The translations under genes were made by a program, and so were the position numbers. 64,000 bases of DNA from Cherax quadricarinatus (Eukaryota; Arthropoda; Malacostraca; Decapoda; Parastacidae), in assembly GCF_038502225.1 (NCBI RefSeq), contig NC_091357.1:11146861-11210860 (forward strand), given 5' to 3'. The notes beneath the pieces were generated by a model. The model saw only the letters and a list, made by a program, of their open reading frames with translations. It made no database searches and was not told the origin of the DNA. Positions 49,877 through 61,852 of this stretch are shown here, one piece after another (positions within the stretch are counted from its first letter, which is position 1; each line of letters begins with the position of its first letter).

Positions 49877-49896
49877 ATATATATATGTATATATAT

Positions 49897-49963
<67 letters not shown>
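49877..49963. repeat. (AT)n microsatellite
   Basis: About 43 AT units with small interruptions, right after the poly(A) of LINE-1f copy 5. Confidence 0.95.
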
Positions 49964-49967
<4 letters not shown>

Positions 49968-50005
49968 TGTTTTTTGTCTGTAGGGCCAAGCAGGCCCATT
50001 ACTTA

Positions 50006-50306
50006 ATAATAATAATCTTTATTTCTACAAGTACATATACAGGGTATACAGGCCTGGCTGATATCAATGACATTACATTATAGAAAGCCCCTTGTTATGC
50101 ACAACATTTCAGGCCAATTTTGTTCCCCGGATGTGACCTGCACCAGTCAACTAACACCAAGGTACTTATTTTAATGATAGGTGAACAGGTACAGCAGGTG
50201 CGTTAAGGAAACACGTCTTAATGTTTCCACCTGTACCGGGGATCGACCCCCGGACTTCAGCGCGTGAGCTGAGTGCACTAGCAATCGAACTACGGGACAC
50301 CGGGGC
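50006..50306 (-). repeat. tRNA-derived SINE, tail form 1 (nearly complete)
   Basis: The minus strand reads GGTGTCCCGTAGTTCGATTG, an A-box-like CACTCAGCTCACGCGCTGAA, then a B-box GGGTCGATCCCCGG. A ~200-bp body follows, ending GTAGAAATAAAGATTATTATT. Polymerase III promoter boxes mark it as a SINE; it is not an intact tRNA gene. Confidence 0.78.
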
Positions 50307-50499
50307 ACCCCTTCCAGGGTTGTGTCTGTGTATGACAACCATGAAGTCACGATAAGACAGACGTCTACTATAGGGTAAGCTCCTTACACCAGCCTTCACC
50401 TCGCCATCTGCCTGTTTATATTACAGGACACTAACATGGCTTGGGCACCATGACCCTGGTACCATGGTACGGGCACTAATATGACCCTGGAGACTTGGA

Positions 50500-50885
50500 A
50501 TTTACCTGGAGAGGGTTTCGGGGGTCAACGCACCCGCGGCCCGGTCCGAGACCAGGTCTCGTAGTGGATCAGGGTCTGATCAACCAGGCTGTTACTGCTG
50601 GCCGCACGTAAACCGACATACGAACCACAGCCTGGCTGATCAGGTATTGATTATAGGTGTTTGTCCAGCACCTTCTTGAAGATAGACAGGGATCTATTGG
50701 CAATCCCCCTTATGTATGCTGGAAAGCAGTTGAACATCTTGGGCCCTGACACTTACTGTGTTGTCTCTTAGTGTACTCGTGGCGCCCCTGCTTTTCACTG
50801 GGAGAATGCTGCATCTCCTGCCGATTCTTTTGCTTTCGTAGGGAGTGATTTTCGTGTGTAGGTTTAGTACTAATCTCTCTTGGTA
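50500..50885 (-). mobile_element. CR1/Jockey-like LINE (family N) 3' end
   Basis: The minus strand encodes a decayed C-terminus (LHTKITPYESKRIGRRCSIL) followed by a GC-rich 3' end (CCAGCAGTAACAGCCTGGTT, GACCTGGTCTCGGACC). The same family gives the larger fragment at 56365-57264. Confidence 0.75.
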
Positions 50886-51249
50886 TGGGTACATGGCCCT
50901 GGCACTATGGTATGGGCATCATCATGACCCTGGCACCATGGTGCGGGTACCAACATGACCCTGGCACCATGGTGTGGGTACCAACATGACCCTGGCACCA
51001 TGGTACGGGCGTCATCATGACCCTGGCACCATGGTATGGGCATTATCATGACCCTGGCACCATGATGCGGGTACCAACATGACCCTGGCACCATGGTATG
51101 GACATTAACATGACCCTGGCACCATGGTACAGGCATCATCATGACCCTGGCACCATGGTGTGGGTACTAACATGACCCTGGCACCATGGTGTGGGTACCA
51201 ACATGACCCTGGCACCATGGTGCGGGTACCAACATGACCCTGGCACCAT
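50886..51249. repeat. 31-bp minisatellite, left half
   Basis: About twelve tandem units of CATGACCCTGGCACCATGGT plus a variable 11-bp part (GTGGGTACCAA or ACGGGCATCAT). Confidence 0.92.
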
Positions 51250-51257
51250 GGTACAGG

Positions 51258-52068
51258 CAGGGCCAGATTAAGAAGTCTCCGGGCCCTAGGCTATTCAGAT
51301 AGGCGGGGCCCTTTTGAGTTACGGGTAAGCGAAGCGACCCCTTCCAGCTTGGGGGGGGGGGGGTCGGTGTGAGCCTGTTTAAGGTCTAATTGAAGATTGA
51401 GACACTTATGCAGCATATGAGAATCTTTATTCAGGAAACGTTTCGCCACACAGTGGCTTCATCAGTCCAATACAAAGAGGAAGGCATAAGGAGAGGAGGA
51501 GAATGAGGTAATCAGTCCCTCAACCTGGAGTCGATGTGTTCAGTCCATCAATCTTGTAGAATGTACAGGTTGAGGGACTGATTACCTCATTCTCCTCCTC
51601 TCCTTACGCCTTCCTCTTTGTATTGGACTGATGAAGCCACTGTGTGGCGAAACGTTTCCTGAATAAAGATTCCCATATGCTGCATAAGTGTCTCAATCTT
51701 CAACTTGTCGGTTTTTCAAACCATTCATCACAAAGGTCTAATTAAATACATTCTGGCTATTTAGATTAAATTTAATAGGGAAAGTACATCAAGACAACCA
51801 AAACCATTTACCAACAGCCATTATAACTACCTTGGTTAGGTTTATTTATTTTTATTTTATTTTATTTCATTATTTATTTTTGTTTTGATTAATTTTTAAA
51901 AATCAATTTTACTCTCCAAACACTTGAACTTTTTAGGTAGGGACCCCTTTGCACTTGCACCATGTGCGCAGTCTTGGATGAGCCCCTGAACCCCTTGGAC
52001 CGCGGGGCCCCCAAATGCGCGGGGCCCTAGGCAAATGCCTAGTTTGCCTATGTGGTAATCCGGCCCTG
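51258..52068. mobile_element. hAT-type MITE splitting the minisatellite
   Basis: Ends CAGGGCCAGATTAAG and GTAATCCGGCCCTG are inverse matches. They are flanked by 8-bp repeats GGTACAGG and GGTACGGG (7 of 8), as expected for hAT transposition. GGGCCCTAGGC occurs near both ends. There is no ORF; it contains a nested foldback element. Confidence 0.72.
51392..51732. mobile_element. Foldback element family B nested in the hAT-type MITE
   Basis: Arms 51392-51526 and 51566-51702 are inverse copies (AATGAGGTAATCAGTCCCTC against GAGGGACTGATTACCTCATT) around a ~40-bp loop. Exact 11-bp direct repeats AAGGTCTAATT flank it (51381-51391, 51733-51743). Both arms carry GGAAACGTTTCGCC. Confidence 0.88.
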
Positions 52069-52442
52069 GGTACGGGCATCATCATGACCCTGGCACCATG
52101 GTACGGGCATCAACATGACCCCTGGCACCATGGTATGGGCATCATCATGACCCTGGCACCATGGTGCGGGTACCAACATAACCCTGGCACCATGGTACAG
52201 GCATCATCATGACCCTGGCACCATGGTATGGGCATCATCATGACCCTGGCACCATGGTACGGGCATCAACATGACCCCTGGCACCATGGTACGGGCATCA
52301 TCATGACCCTGGCACCATGGTGCAGGTATCAACATGACCCTGGCACCATGGTGTGGGTACCAACATGACCCTGGCATCATGGTACGGGCATCATAATGAC
52401 ACTGGCACCATGGTATGGACACCAACATGGACCAGCACCATA
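52069..52442. repeat. 31-bp minisatellite, right half
   Basis: Continues the array interrupted at 51258, about twelve units, decaying towards 52440. Confidence 0.92.
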
Positions 52443-53070
52443 ACCCGGGCATCAATATAATTGCGCTTTCCTACAGTATACTTGGAGACACCATATTAGG
52501 ATAGCCGTGACCAATATTAGGTACAATATTAGGTATTTCTAAAGGGAGATCTTAAAGTGGCTGCCTGATTTTTTTTTTTTTTCATTTTTTCTTCCTCCAA
52601 CATTTTTTATTTTATTTCGCATTCAATTTCCGAATGCTTGTGCACAGTAACAAGGGCCAGATTCTAGGAACAATCAGCACGTGAAGGTGTCTCATGACCA
52701 AAGCTTTTGATCCTATCCCAGTATCCTGGAATGGCTCTAACTTCTAAAACCTTCAGTGACAACTTCACTCAGAAAAGGTGCCTCCTAACTGTATGGTGGC
52801 GAAGATTTAGAATTCAAATGTGTTGGTGCAGAGTTGGTCATTTTGTGCAAAATGGTGTGAAACTGACTCCCATTACATTATCATGATCAAAATATATTCA
52901 TTTACTTCTGAATGGTTTCAGTATTTAATGATTGATGCATCTTATGTCCAGAATGGTACAGTAACCATTCAGTTTAGTTTGTGTGTAGGCAAATTTGTTA
53001 ATGAAATAATTTCTTGTTTTAACTTGGAATTGATGGAATTTTTATAAAATCTGACTACCACACAATTTAT
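52443..53070. other. No recognised gene
   Basis: AT-rich sequence with an open stretch at 52820-53047 that lacks any recognisable domain or codon signal. Confidence 0.35.
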
Positions 53071-53074
53071 TATT

Positions 53075-54220
53075 ATATAATCAAAAAGAAGCGTTAAATC
53101 ACAAGGGTTATACAGCGGACTACCACACAAAAAAAATCTTTCAGGATTGTAGAGAATTTTAAAATTAATTGCAAAAGGAAAATCGAAAAATATTGAATAT
53201 TCCTTTTTTTTTTAAATATCATGGTTTGAGTTAGCCCTTAATTAAACTGAGCAACGGGATGCCAGAGCCGTCCATGTTACCTGGAGGGTGTTCAGGGGGG
53301 TCAGTGCCCCCCGCTGCCCGGTCCATGACCAGGCATGCTAGCTAGTTTCCTCATACTCTCAAAGGTTTTCGTTTATAACTCAGACTGCTCCAACCAATCA
53401 GCTTCAAATTTCAATTATTATTATTATTATCATAAAGAAGAAGCGCTAAACCACAAGGGCTATACAGTGCTGCTCAAATTTCAATCCCCGGTTAACTATT
53501 ACTAAGGGATTGTTCGTAAGGCAGATGACATGTGCAAGTGCTCTTTGCTCAAGTTTATATAAACCATTCCCGAAATTGATTTCTACGAGGTTAATTTTGA
53601 CTGGCATCACATTTTCTATTACCTGGATATTAAAAATTTTAACATCCAGTTTGATTAGAAGACAATGGCAGCTCTCATTTCATGGATCATGAAACCTTTG
53701 TCAGCAATGCAACCTCTTTGGAAATGGATATGAGAGTCCTCCAGTGTGCATTGGGCTTCCTATGTTCAAAACTATACTGCAAAAACTTTATATTAATTAC
53801 TTTGGGGAGCACTAAACCCATAGGGTCAGATAACGCTGTATAAAATTGGAGGTAGTCAATCAGGTTCGCTCCAAACCAAACTTCACATTTATTTTTAAAA
53901 CAATTTTATGCTATACACTTTTCTTCACATACCACCGGTCACGTAAGTGAATTTTTAATGATGATTATGTACATGGGGAAGCGTAGAACCCACAACGTTA
54001 AGTCCACATTTTCTTGATGTCTCTTCACATTCAATACATCTAGTGAAGGATTGTTCAACCTGGGCTCCTTGTACTCCTGGCGGTGTGTAGTTGGTGAAAC
54101 TAATAAAGGTATCTAGATGTTGCACATGTCTAGTTCATCACTCCTTACGGTGCAGTGAGCCCCATTATTATTATAATCAAAAAGAAGCGCTAAGCCACAA
54201 GGGCTATACAGCACAGTGAG
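53075..54220. repeat. Cluster of short GCGCTAAACC repeats
   Basis: At 53077, 53420 and 54163 an ATT/TAA-rich start leads into AGAAGCGCTAAACCACAAGG and GGCTATACAG. Weaker copies lie near 53800 and 53965. Copies also occur at 47520, 55470, 58960 and 63660. A family N 3' end fragment lies at 53260-53345. Confidence 0.7.
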
Positions 54221-55168
54221 CCCCAGAATAGGGTGAAATCCCTAGGATAAAACAGTATTTTATACTATTCTTTGGTAAACTAATATTTTATCCGTTCTAC
54301 TTAAAAATTACGTCGACAAATTATAGAAAATATCAATATTTTTTGTGCACTTCTGTATAATTTATTAATTACCACTTTGCTTGATTCTACAAATCTACAA
54401 CAAAATGTGATCTCAATATATTTTGGATGCTAATTCAATCCTTATTTTTGCTATCAAAAATTTCTCGAGATGGGTGCATGAGTTGGGATAAATTTGTTTG
54501 GGTGATGTACAAGTTAATAGTGAATATATCTAGTGTAAAGTTACAAGTGTAGATATACACTGTGAAACTGTTTATATACTGTTCAGTGTTCTGTGTAAGA
54601 ATGAAAATATATTCGTTCATTAAAATTTTATTTCTCGGTACAAGGATTTGCGTGTGAATCATGTCACTTAAGAACAAGAAATAAGGATTCAACACACTTT
54701 TACACACTTAGTATATATATGCAGATATGAGATTTAGAGTGTACTCACACGTCATATATTCCTGAGTGCACTCACACACCATATATTCCTGAATGCACTC
54801 TCACGCCATATAATGAGTGGAAAAAACAGTCTTTAAGATGCTTGCCTGCTCCATGGTGTACATATCATTCGAGTAGATACAAAAATGATACGACTCAAAT
54901 TATGCCTACAATATTAGTACTGTTCCGTTAGGAACTATTTTTTGTTTCCCTTCTACGCTTTTCAACCACTTTAATATTTGAATATTTAATTTTACGCATT
55001 TGAATTTTCATTACCAATACTCTTGTAATGCAGAAGTATTTTAACAAGGTTACTATTTACATTTGAGCAATGATTCCTTTATTACAAAAGACTATTTTAA
55101 GCTAAATATCACAGAAAAAAGGATCAAACGCTAGTTCTTTTATAGTTTAAAGTTGTCCTGGTGGCTAG
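54221..55168. other. No recognised gene
   Basis: AT-rich flank downstream of the scramblase-like gene. A 33-bp phrase (GCACTCACACACCATATATTCCTGA) occurs about three times at 54735-54800. Confidence 0.4.
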
Positions 55169-58100
55169 TTAGGAGACAGCTTGCCGCCACTGTTGCATCT
55201 CTTGTGTATATTGCTGAAACAAATAAATGTTATTATTTTAAAATAACATTTCAGTCATAAGTTAGTCTAAGCTGACATGCAAATAATTATAAATATATAA
55301 TGCTTAATATATAAAAGGTTAATACAAATATATTATTATATTTGCGGTTCGATTCCCGGTACGGGTGGAAACATTAGGGGTGTTTCTAAGACACCTGCTG
55401 TTCTTGTTCACCTAGCAGCAAGTAGGTACCTGGGTGTTAGCCGACTGGTGCAGGTCGCATCCCGATTATTATTATTATTATAATCATGGGGAAGCGCTAA
55501 ACCCGGAGGATTATACAGCGCCTGGGGGGGGATGTGGAAGACACTCAGGCTTAATTCGGGGAACTGGAGCACAGATCCAATTCCCTAAATCAAGAGCCCC
55601 TCACCAACATCAAGGAACCTTCCTTGAGGGGCTGAGTTGCCCGAAATACTCTAGATAACCAAGGGCTTTCTGTATAGTATGTCACTGATGTCTGCCAGGT
55701 CTGTATAAGCTGTATCATGTACTAAAATAAAGATTATTATTATTATTATTATTATTATTGTGTGCTCACCGTGCAAGGAGTGGTGGAGACTCGATACTTC
55801 GTCATCTAAGCGCAAGACATACAAACAACTGTTGAGCTTTATATAATATGTACAACAATGAGCGACTTGCTTGGCAAACTGACTCTTTACCATGCTTGTC
55901 GGCACCATCTGCCAGTCAGATGAAAAAGTCGTACTAACCAAGTTTAGCGCACAGCACAATAAGAGGGTGCGGGCGGGCACGTCCAGCACTGTAGGGAAAG
56001 TGATGAGCAAACCGTCGCTTGCTTCCGCTATACTGCCTGTATCATGAGGAAACCCAGATGGTATAACCTGTCAGGGATAATTCTGATTAGAGTAGCTATC
56101 GACATAATGGAAAAAAGAAGCAGGCAGTAGGCTTAATGGTTTGTACCAGAGATTGATAAATTAGAAACATGTGCAATACTTGTCGTTTCCCTGAATCATT
56201 TATCTGCACACCAGACAGATTAAATTAACTTACATTCAACAGTACTCATTTATGTATCTAACCTTAAAATTATGATGCATTTCTTTTAAACTTGTATAAT
56301 TTTGTATATACTTTATTGATTATATGCTGAGTATAATAAAGACCAATGATGTAGTAAGTGACAGTGACATATCCCCCGCGACCCGGTCCACGACCAGGCC
56401 TCCCGGTGGATCAGGGCCTGATCAACCAGGCTGTTACTGCTGGCCGCACGTAGTCCAACGTACGAACCACAGCCCGGCTGATCCCGCACTGACTTTAGGT
56501 ATCTATCCAGCTCTCTTGAAGGCAGCCTGGGGCCTATTGGTAATTCCCCTTATGCTTGGTGGGAGGCTGTTGAACAGTCTTGGGCCCCGGACACTTGTGG
56601 TGTTTTCTCTTAGTGTACCAATGGCGCCCCTACTTTTAATTGGGGATATTTTGCATCGCCTGCCCCGACTTTTACTTTCGTAGCGAGTGATTTCTGTGTG
56701 CAGATTCTGGACCATCTCTTCCAGGATTCTCCAAGTGTAGATTATGATATATATCTCTCTCCTGCGTTTCAACGAGTACAAGTCAAGTGCTTCCAAGCGT
56801 TCCCAGTAGTTCAGGTGTTTGACAGAACTTATACGTGCAGTAAAGGTTCTCTGTACACTCTCTACATCGGCAATTTCACCTGCTTTGAACGGAGATGTTA
56901 ATGTACAGCAGTATTCCAGCCTAGAGAGAACAAGTGGTTTGAAAAGGATCATCATTGGCTTGGCATCTCTCGTTTTGAACTTTCTCATTATCCATCCTAT
57001 CATTTTCTTTGCACTTGTGATCGTGGCACTGTTGTGATCCTTGAAAGTGAGATCCTCGGACATTACTACTCCCAGGTCCCTTAAATTATTTTTCCGCTCT
57101 ATTGTATGGCCAGAGTTTGTAGTATACTCTGCTCTAGTTATTATCTCCTCCAGTTTTCCAAAACGGAGTAGTTGGAATTTGTCCTCATTGAACATCATAT
57201 TGTTTTCCGTTGCCCATATGTTTAGAAAAGTTTCAGTAACAATAAGTAGAGAATAGATACTCATATGTCACAAGGATGGAAAAAGTTGGAATGTGCTGTC
57301 TGCAGTGTTACACAAAGAAAGCCACTAGCGTGCGATACATTGGTTGAAAAACTGTGTGTAGATGGGAGAGAAGGGGAGACAAGAACATAAGAAAGGAACA
57401 CTGTAGCAGGCCTACTGGCCCATGCGAGGCAGGTCCAAACCTCCCACTGGCTTAAGCCAATGACCCAACCTAGTCAGGTCAGGTCACATCCACTTAGGGA
57501 AGCAGCACGGCATCAGACCTATTACCACAAGCTAGTCAGGTCCAACTCACACCCACTCATGTATTTATCTAACCTATTTTTAAAACTACACAACTTTTAG
57601 CTTCTATGACGGTACTCGGGAGTCTGTTTCACTCATCGAGTGGAGGAAACAAGTGTATATGTAATGGAAGGAGTACCCACGATTCTCTACCCCAGTCGAG
57701 AACCAGTTTGTGTCTACGAACCTATTTTGGTCTAAGAACCTGTTTGTGTATCTAGAAACCTATTTGAGTCTCCAAGAACCTGTTTGTGTCTAAAACCTGT
57801 TAAGTGCCTGAGTGTCCAACTACAAAAAATTATAACAATATATAAAAACCATTGGAAATAATATCAGAGAAAGAGATCAATAAAACACTTTCTCGGCGAA
57901 GGTCTGATAAGTGTATATATTAGTATATAGTAGATCGGTATAGGCAAACTTCCACAGTGAAAATATATATATAAAAAAAAGTGAAAATAACATTGCTTAC
58001 TTGTAGAACACACGAACGAGTTCTGATACTTCAATTTTGTAGAAAAATCATTGACATTTTAGCATATTTGCAGTCCTACATTCTCATGTTTTATCTAGTG

Positions 58101-60565
58101 ATGATGGTACATATATCTTTATATACCATTATGACAATGGAACATTTGCCATGGTGGTATATCTCAGTATATGTACCTGGTGAGGTGGGTGTCTACACGA
58201 GCAACAGACTTCCTCTTGCTCAACATCACAGAGAATGTCACCAGAAGAGTTGGTGAGGATGGTGTGAGCCTCGTTGCCCTCCACCGTGCCCAGCATCAAG
58301 TCGGGTGGGATACATACTCTCAGACTCTGTGGGAAACAAATGCAAACAAAGTTGACGTATAATCATGGTCACTCGACGTGTGACACCATCCCATGCTTTA
58401 CCTAGGATTAAACCTGATTATCTCCGATTCCACAAGCGCTGTGTGACATCTACGACTCTACGTGCTTCCCGTGAATAATACTGATCTAGATGTGATCAAT
58501 TATTATTTTTTTTCATTCAAGAGACAGCGCTGAACCTATAAGGAGCCAGACACCCACCATGAAGGGCTTGTAATAAGATAGAGTAGTGCTCCTCACCACA
58601 ACACACTTGTGTCTGCATTTAAATCTGCTTTTAATTAGATTTCGAAAATAATTCACATTCATTAACATCCATTATCTAAATCAATTACTTGTACGTACAC
58701 AAGTTGTTAACACTAACCATTTGCATGAATGAGAAGCACGAGTGTGTGGCAACACGGTGCACCACCAGCACGTGTTGGCCGCTCCTGCTGGTGAGATTGA
58801 AGGTGACACCTGGACCCCGTGGCACACTGCAGCATATACACTGGGTGTCCATCTCAATAGTAGCACTGTAGAGCAGACTCTTACTGTTGTCCGTGAAGAT
58901 GTACGAGTCACCTGGTCAAGTAACCACAATAAATTCATCAATATTTTACCGTGATATCAATTTTCACGCACAAGCGCTAAACCCGCATGAGTCATACAGA
59001 GCCTGGGAAATGGGAAGTAATCAGGTTTGACTTAAATATTTAAACTACACTATCCTCGACATTTTGTCAAGGATTGCAGATAATGCACCCATAACAACTC
59101 GCCAAGACCCGACATCGCCAAAATAAGATATGTACTCCTATCAAATAACTATTGACAAACACTTCCCCAAGATCATTAACAACAACTTCAACAAAGCCAC
59201 CACTGCTTCTACTAGCATCAAAAATATCACCAGACAGAAACACCATGAACGAAACTCAGTTGCTACAAAGGTGTACAACATTCTATGTAGCAACTGTGAT
59301 AAATGTACGAGACATCCAAAGGTCTCCAAAAACAAATATCCGCAGCCACTTAATAATTTAGATTGGCGTACTACTAACTGAAAAAGAGGGCGACACCCAC
59401 AGAAGTGCCCTTGAAATTGTTTTGAGGTAGCGAGTCCCGCAGCCTTGTGAAGGGTTTAGCTCTGGTCTCGATCCAAGTCTCGGCCACTTTGATCAAAAAT
59501 ACTATTTTTGCTCATTCTCCCTTACCATACTTATCTTTTCATGACTTAATAAACATCAGTTTGAGGAAAACGTAGTTAGTAAAGATTCCATGCAAATGTA
59601 TTTGGGGATGATTTATAAGGCTCGATTTACAATTTACCTATCCAATGGCTGGAGAACAAGTATAGTGATACCAACATTATGTAGATAAAGACATATGCAG
59701 AGCTCAAAACATTGATAAAACGTTTCGCCATGAGTGTCTTCTGTCCTCAAGAAGAAGCCACTCGAGGCGAAACGTTTCCTCAATAAATGTCTTGAACTGT
59801 GCATGTGTAATGATCTAACGCAGGGGTCCCCAACCTGCGGTTCGCGGGCCGTATGTGGCCATTCTAAAAAGAATGCGGCCCTCACATGAAATTATGAATT
59901 CACTTTATTAATGTAGGTTCCACACTGCACAGTGTCAACAAAACCACGCAGCTCTCATCACACATTTGATCCTCAAATGTGACCCACTTGTGTAGGAAGT
60001 TGAGGACCACTGAGATTCTAACGAATCCCACTTACCCAGACGAGCGCTGATGTGGACCTGATGCAGGTTGGTAATAAGATCGAGTCCACAGCGTCGCCAC
60101 TCATAGAGCGTAGTGGGCAGTGTTGGAGCCGCAGACGCAAGCGAACCCGGGTACGACAACACTTGAGGCACCGCTGAAGGGGCCGACGACTCTTGCTGGC
60201 GAGGAAGGAAAAATTATTTTCATATTCATGGGAAAAGTGCTAATCCTGTTTGTGGAAAGGGGCACCATCGGGTCTGAAGACCAGGCAGATGCTATAATGT
60301 TTAATTACTGTACTAAATTTACTAATAAGATCAAATTTACGTTACATTAACTACAATCAATGAATGAAGGCGCCGCCCTTAATCTGGGGAAGAGGCAGTA
60401 AGGAGAGTAGAAATGGAGCCAACAATCGCAGGTACTAACAAACACATAATAATGAAGGCAGGTGGTGGGTGGGTATGGGTGGATGACCACAGGAGCAGCG
60501 ATGGTGTGTGGTCGCCCCAGGATGGCCTCCTCGTATGATGGTGGCAGGGGTGGTGGTTCGCTCAT
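55169..60565 (-). CDS. Phospholipid-scramblase-like protein (six exons, about 267 residues)
   Basis: Exons in coding order are 60565-60440, 60195-60036, 58911-58718, 58326-58177, 56067-55939 and 55213-55169. All use GT/AG, including GTTAGT donors, and the phases agree; the frame ends in TAA at 55171-55169. Scramblases are membrane-associated beta-barrel proteins that collapse lipid asymmetry. The N-terminus (MSEPPPLPPSYEEA) is proline-rich with a PPxY motif, as in many scramblases. The middle follows the family pattern: a CGLDLITN stretch, then DNSKSLLYSATIEMD-QCICC, RSGQHVLVVHR, and PPDLMLGTV. Near the end, LLITFPTVLDVPARTLLLCC resembles the family's FPLDLDV segment plus terminal hydrophobic helix. 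The usual acidic calcium-loop spacing is not evident and the tail (QYTQEMQQWRQAVS) is unusual. The start was chosen because A is at -3 and the frame is closed upstream. The first donor and the second acceptor are the least certain joints. It could be a diverged family member specific to crustaceans. Confidence 0.7.
55340..55760 (+). repeat. tRNA-derived SINE split by a GCGCTAAACC repeat
   Basis: B-box GGTTCGATTCCCGGTACGG starts the SINE. At about 55457 an ATT-repeat and GGGGAAGCGCTAAACCCGGA insert interrupts it. The SINE tail resumes near 55630 and ends AAAATAAAGATTATTATTATT. It lies inside the last intron of the scramblase-like gene. Confidence 0.7.
56365..57264 (-). mobile_element. CR1/Jockey-like LINE (family N): RT C-terminal half, in a scramblase-gene intron
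   Basis: The minus-strand frame 57264-56503 (253 codons) covers the RT end and thumb: FNEDKFQLLRFGK, LGVVMSEDLTFKDH, LVLSRLEYCCTLTSP, LKRRREIYIIIYTWRIL and RLFNSLPPSIRG. A GC-rich 3' end follows down to 56365. It is 5'-truncated and lacks the catalytic FADD motif. Confidence 0.85.
57380..57640 (+). repeat. Interspersed repeat (GCAGGCCTACTGGCCCATGC)
   Basis: Shares GGCTTAAGCCAATG and CCTAGTCAGGTCAGGTCAC with the inverse copy at 48300-48430. It has no coding part. Confidence 0.6.
59130..59385 (+). mobile_element. Possible Penelope-like element fragment
   Basis: The frame ending near 59381 contains SIKNITRQK and KVYNILCSNCDKCTR. The second resembles the start of the GIY-YIG endonuclease of Penelope-like elements (VYxIxCxxCxK). 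The fragment is too short for certainty. Confidence 0.35.
59690..59812. repeat. Foldback element family B, short copy
   Basis: GACATTTATTGAGGAAACG facing ACGTTTCGCC arms enclose CTTCTGTCCTCAAGAAGAAG. It belongs to the family at 51392 by the GAAACGTTTCCT motif and a following AATAAA. Confidence 0.6.
59822..59900 (+). mobile_element. hAT-type MITE end
   Basis: CAGGGGTCCCCAACCTGCGG followed by TTCGCGGGCCGTATGTGGCC is typical of a hAT terminal region. The other end was not identified. Confidence 0.5.
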
Positions 60566-61144
60566 AGTGCCGCATCCCCCGACTCCCACGATGATGGCCA
60601 ACTTCCCACCTGTTGTGATGGCGTCCTTCCCTCTCGTCGTGACGGTGATCTCTCCAGCTAAGTGGCACTACGGTGACCTCCGTCTCATAAGTAGGCACTG
60701 TTGGTAATCATTCTCCTGTAATATAATTACCGATATTAACACCAGTCCTTCAACATGACACTGTCAAGCCATCGTTCACCTTACACTTTCTGTCATAACA
60801 CAATTTTTATTTTTTCTACAAAACTGCCTGTTCGTAACATTGCATATTTAAATACGTAATACATCACTTACAACGCTGGAAGTTACTGAGGTTAGACAGA
60901 TATGAAATACAATTGGGAGAAAAAGTTCTGAATTACATAGTGAAGAATAATTCTTTCATTGTAGCCTACACCAATTTACCTATATCTCATGTGTTTATAT
61001 TTATATTTACCCATACATTACGTATTTATAACAGTATTCACTGTACCACAAACCAGTCTACCTATATTTCACGTATCTATACTTACAATATTCATTAATC
61101 TACCTGTATCTCACGTATCTAAATATATAATATTCACTTAAACA

Positions 61145-61575
61145 GATGAGTAAGACAAATATGCAACAGTTAAGTATCTTTACTGTCGAAACATTTCTCC
61201 TGCTCAGCAGGTTTCTTCAGTCGAATACAGAGGGGACTTAAATATTGGAGATAACAGAAGCAGTGTTGACTTAAACACTAGGTGATCAGTCCCTCAGCCC
61301 TGAAGAAGAAACAACGAGGTACTCAGCCCCTTAGCCTCCTTTTCAGGGTTGGGGACTGATCCCCCCCCCCACCTCGAAATTACTTCTTTAAGGCTGAGGG
61401 ATTGATAACCTCATATTTACCTCTCTACTGTTTCTGTTGTCGCCAATATTTATGTCGCCTCTGCATTCGACTGAAGCCTGCTGAGCAGGAGAAAAGTTTC
61501 AACAAAAAAGATTCCCAACTGTTGCACGTTTGTCTTATTTTTAACTTGTTGGTATTGTATACCATTAATATAATG
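61145..61575. mobile_element. Foldback element family B, long diverged copy
   Basis: Left GAAACATTTCTCCTGCTCAG and AGTCGAATACAGAGG face right CTGCATTCGACTGAAG and CTGAGCAGGAGAAAAGTTTC. The right end has AACTTGTTGGTATTGTATAC, like the end of the 51392 copy. Confidence 0.72.
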
Positions 61576-61721
61576 AAACTGAAGCAAACACTAATCTGCC
61601 TGTATCTGAAGTATCTACGTCTACAACATATTTATTGTGGAACACACTATCATTATAACAATGGTATATAATACCGACAAGTAGATGAGTAAAATACATA
61701 TGTAACAGGTATCTTTATTTA

Positions 61722-61852
61722 CGAAATGGAAATAAGTCGCTCTGTCTGACTTTTTGGGGGTTATCCTAAGTTCTCTACACATATGCTGCTATGTTTGAAA
61801 ATCTATGTAACTGTATTTGTGAATACATGAATAAACTTACTTGGACAGTCGA
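61722..61852 (+). mobile_element. LINE-3f 3' tail
   Basis: From GGAAATAAGTCGCTCTGTCT to CATGAATAAACTTACTTGG it repeats the LINE-3f end. It follows the start of another foldback copy at 61677-61720. Confidence 0.8.

Noticed and set aside
50220..50300. tRNA gene suggested by A- and B-box-like sequence
   Set aside because: No complete cloverleaf; the boxes belong to a SINE with a long body and A/T-rich tail.
50886..52442. CRISPR-like regular array
   Set aside because: Units are tandem 31-bp repeats without unique spacers, in a eukaryotic context.
58681..58941. 86-codon minus-strand frame (MMNLLWLLDQ...)
   Set aside because: It overlaps the real scramblase exon in another frame; the exon frame is supported by splice sites and family motifs.
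59130..59381. Host gene on the plus strand (83 codons)
   Set aside because: The better explanation is a Penelope-like endonuclease fragment, and it lies in an intron of a minus-strand gene.
60435..60698. 87-codon histidine-rich minus-strand frame
   Set aside because: Frame-shifted shadow of the scramblase first exon and its leader; it starts on a non-ATG codon.
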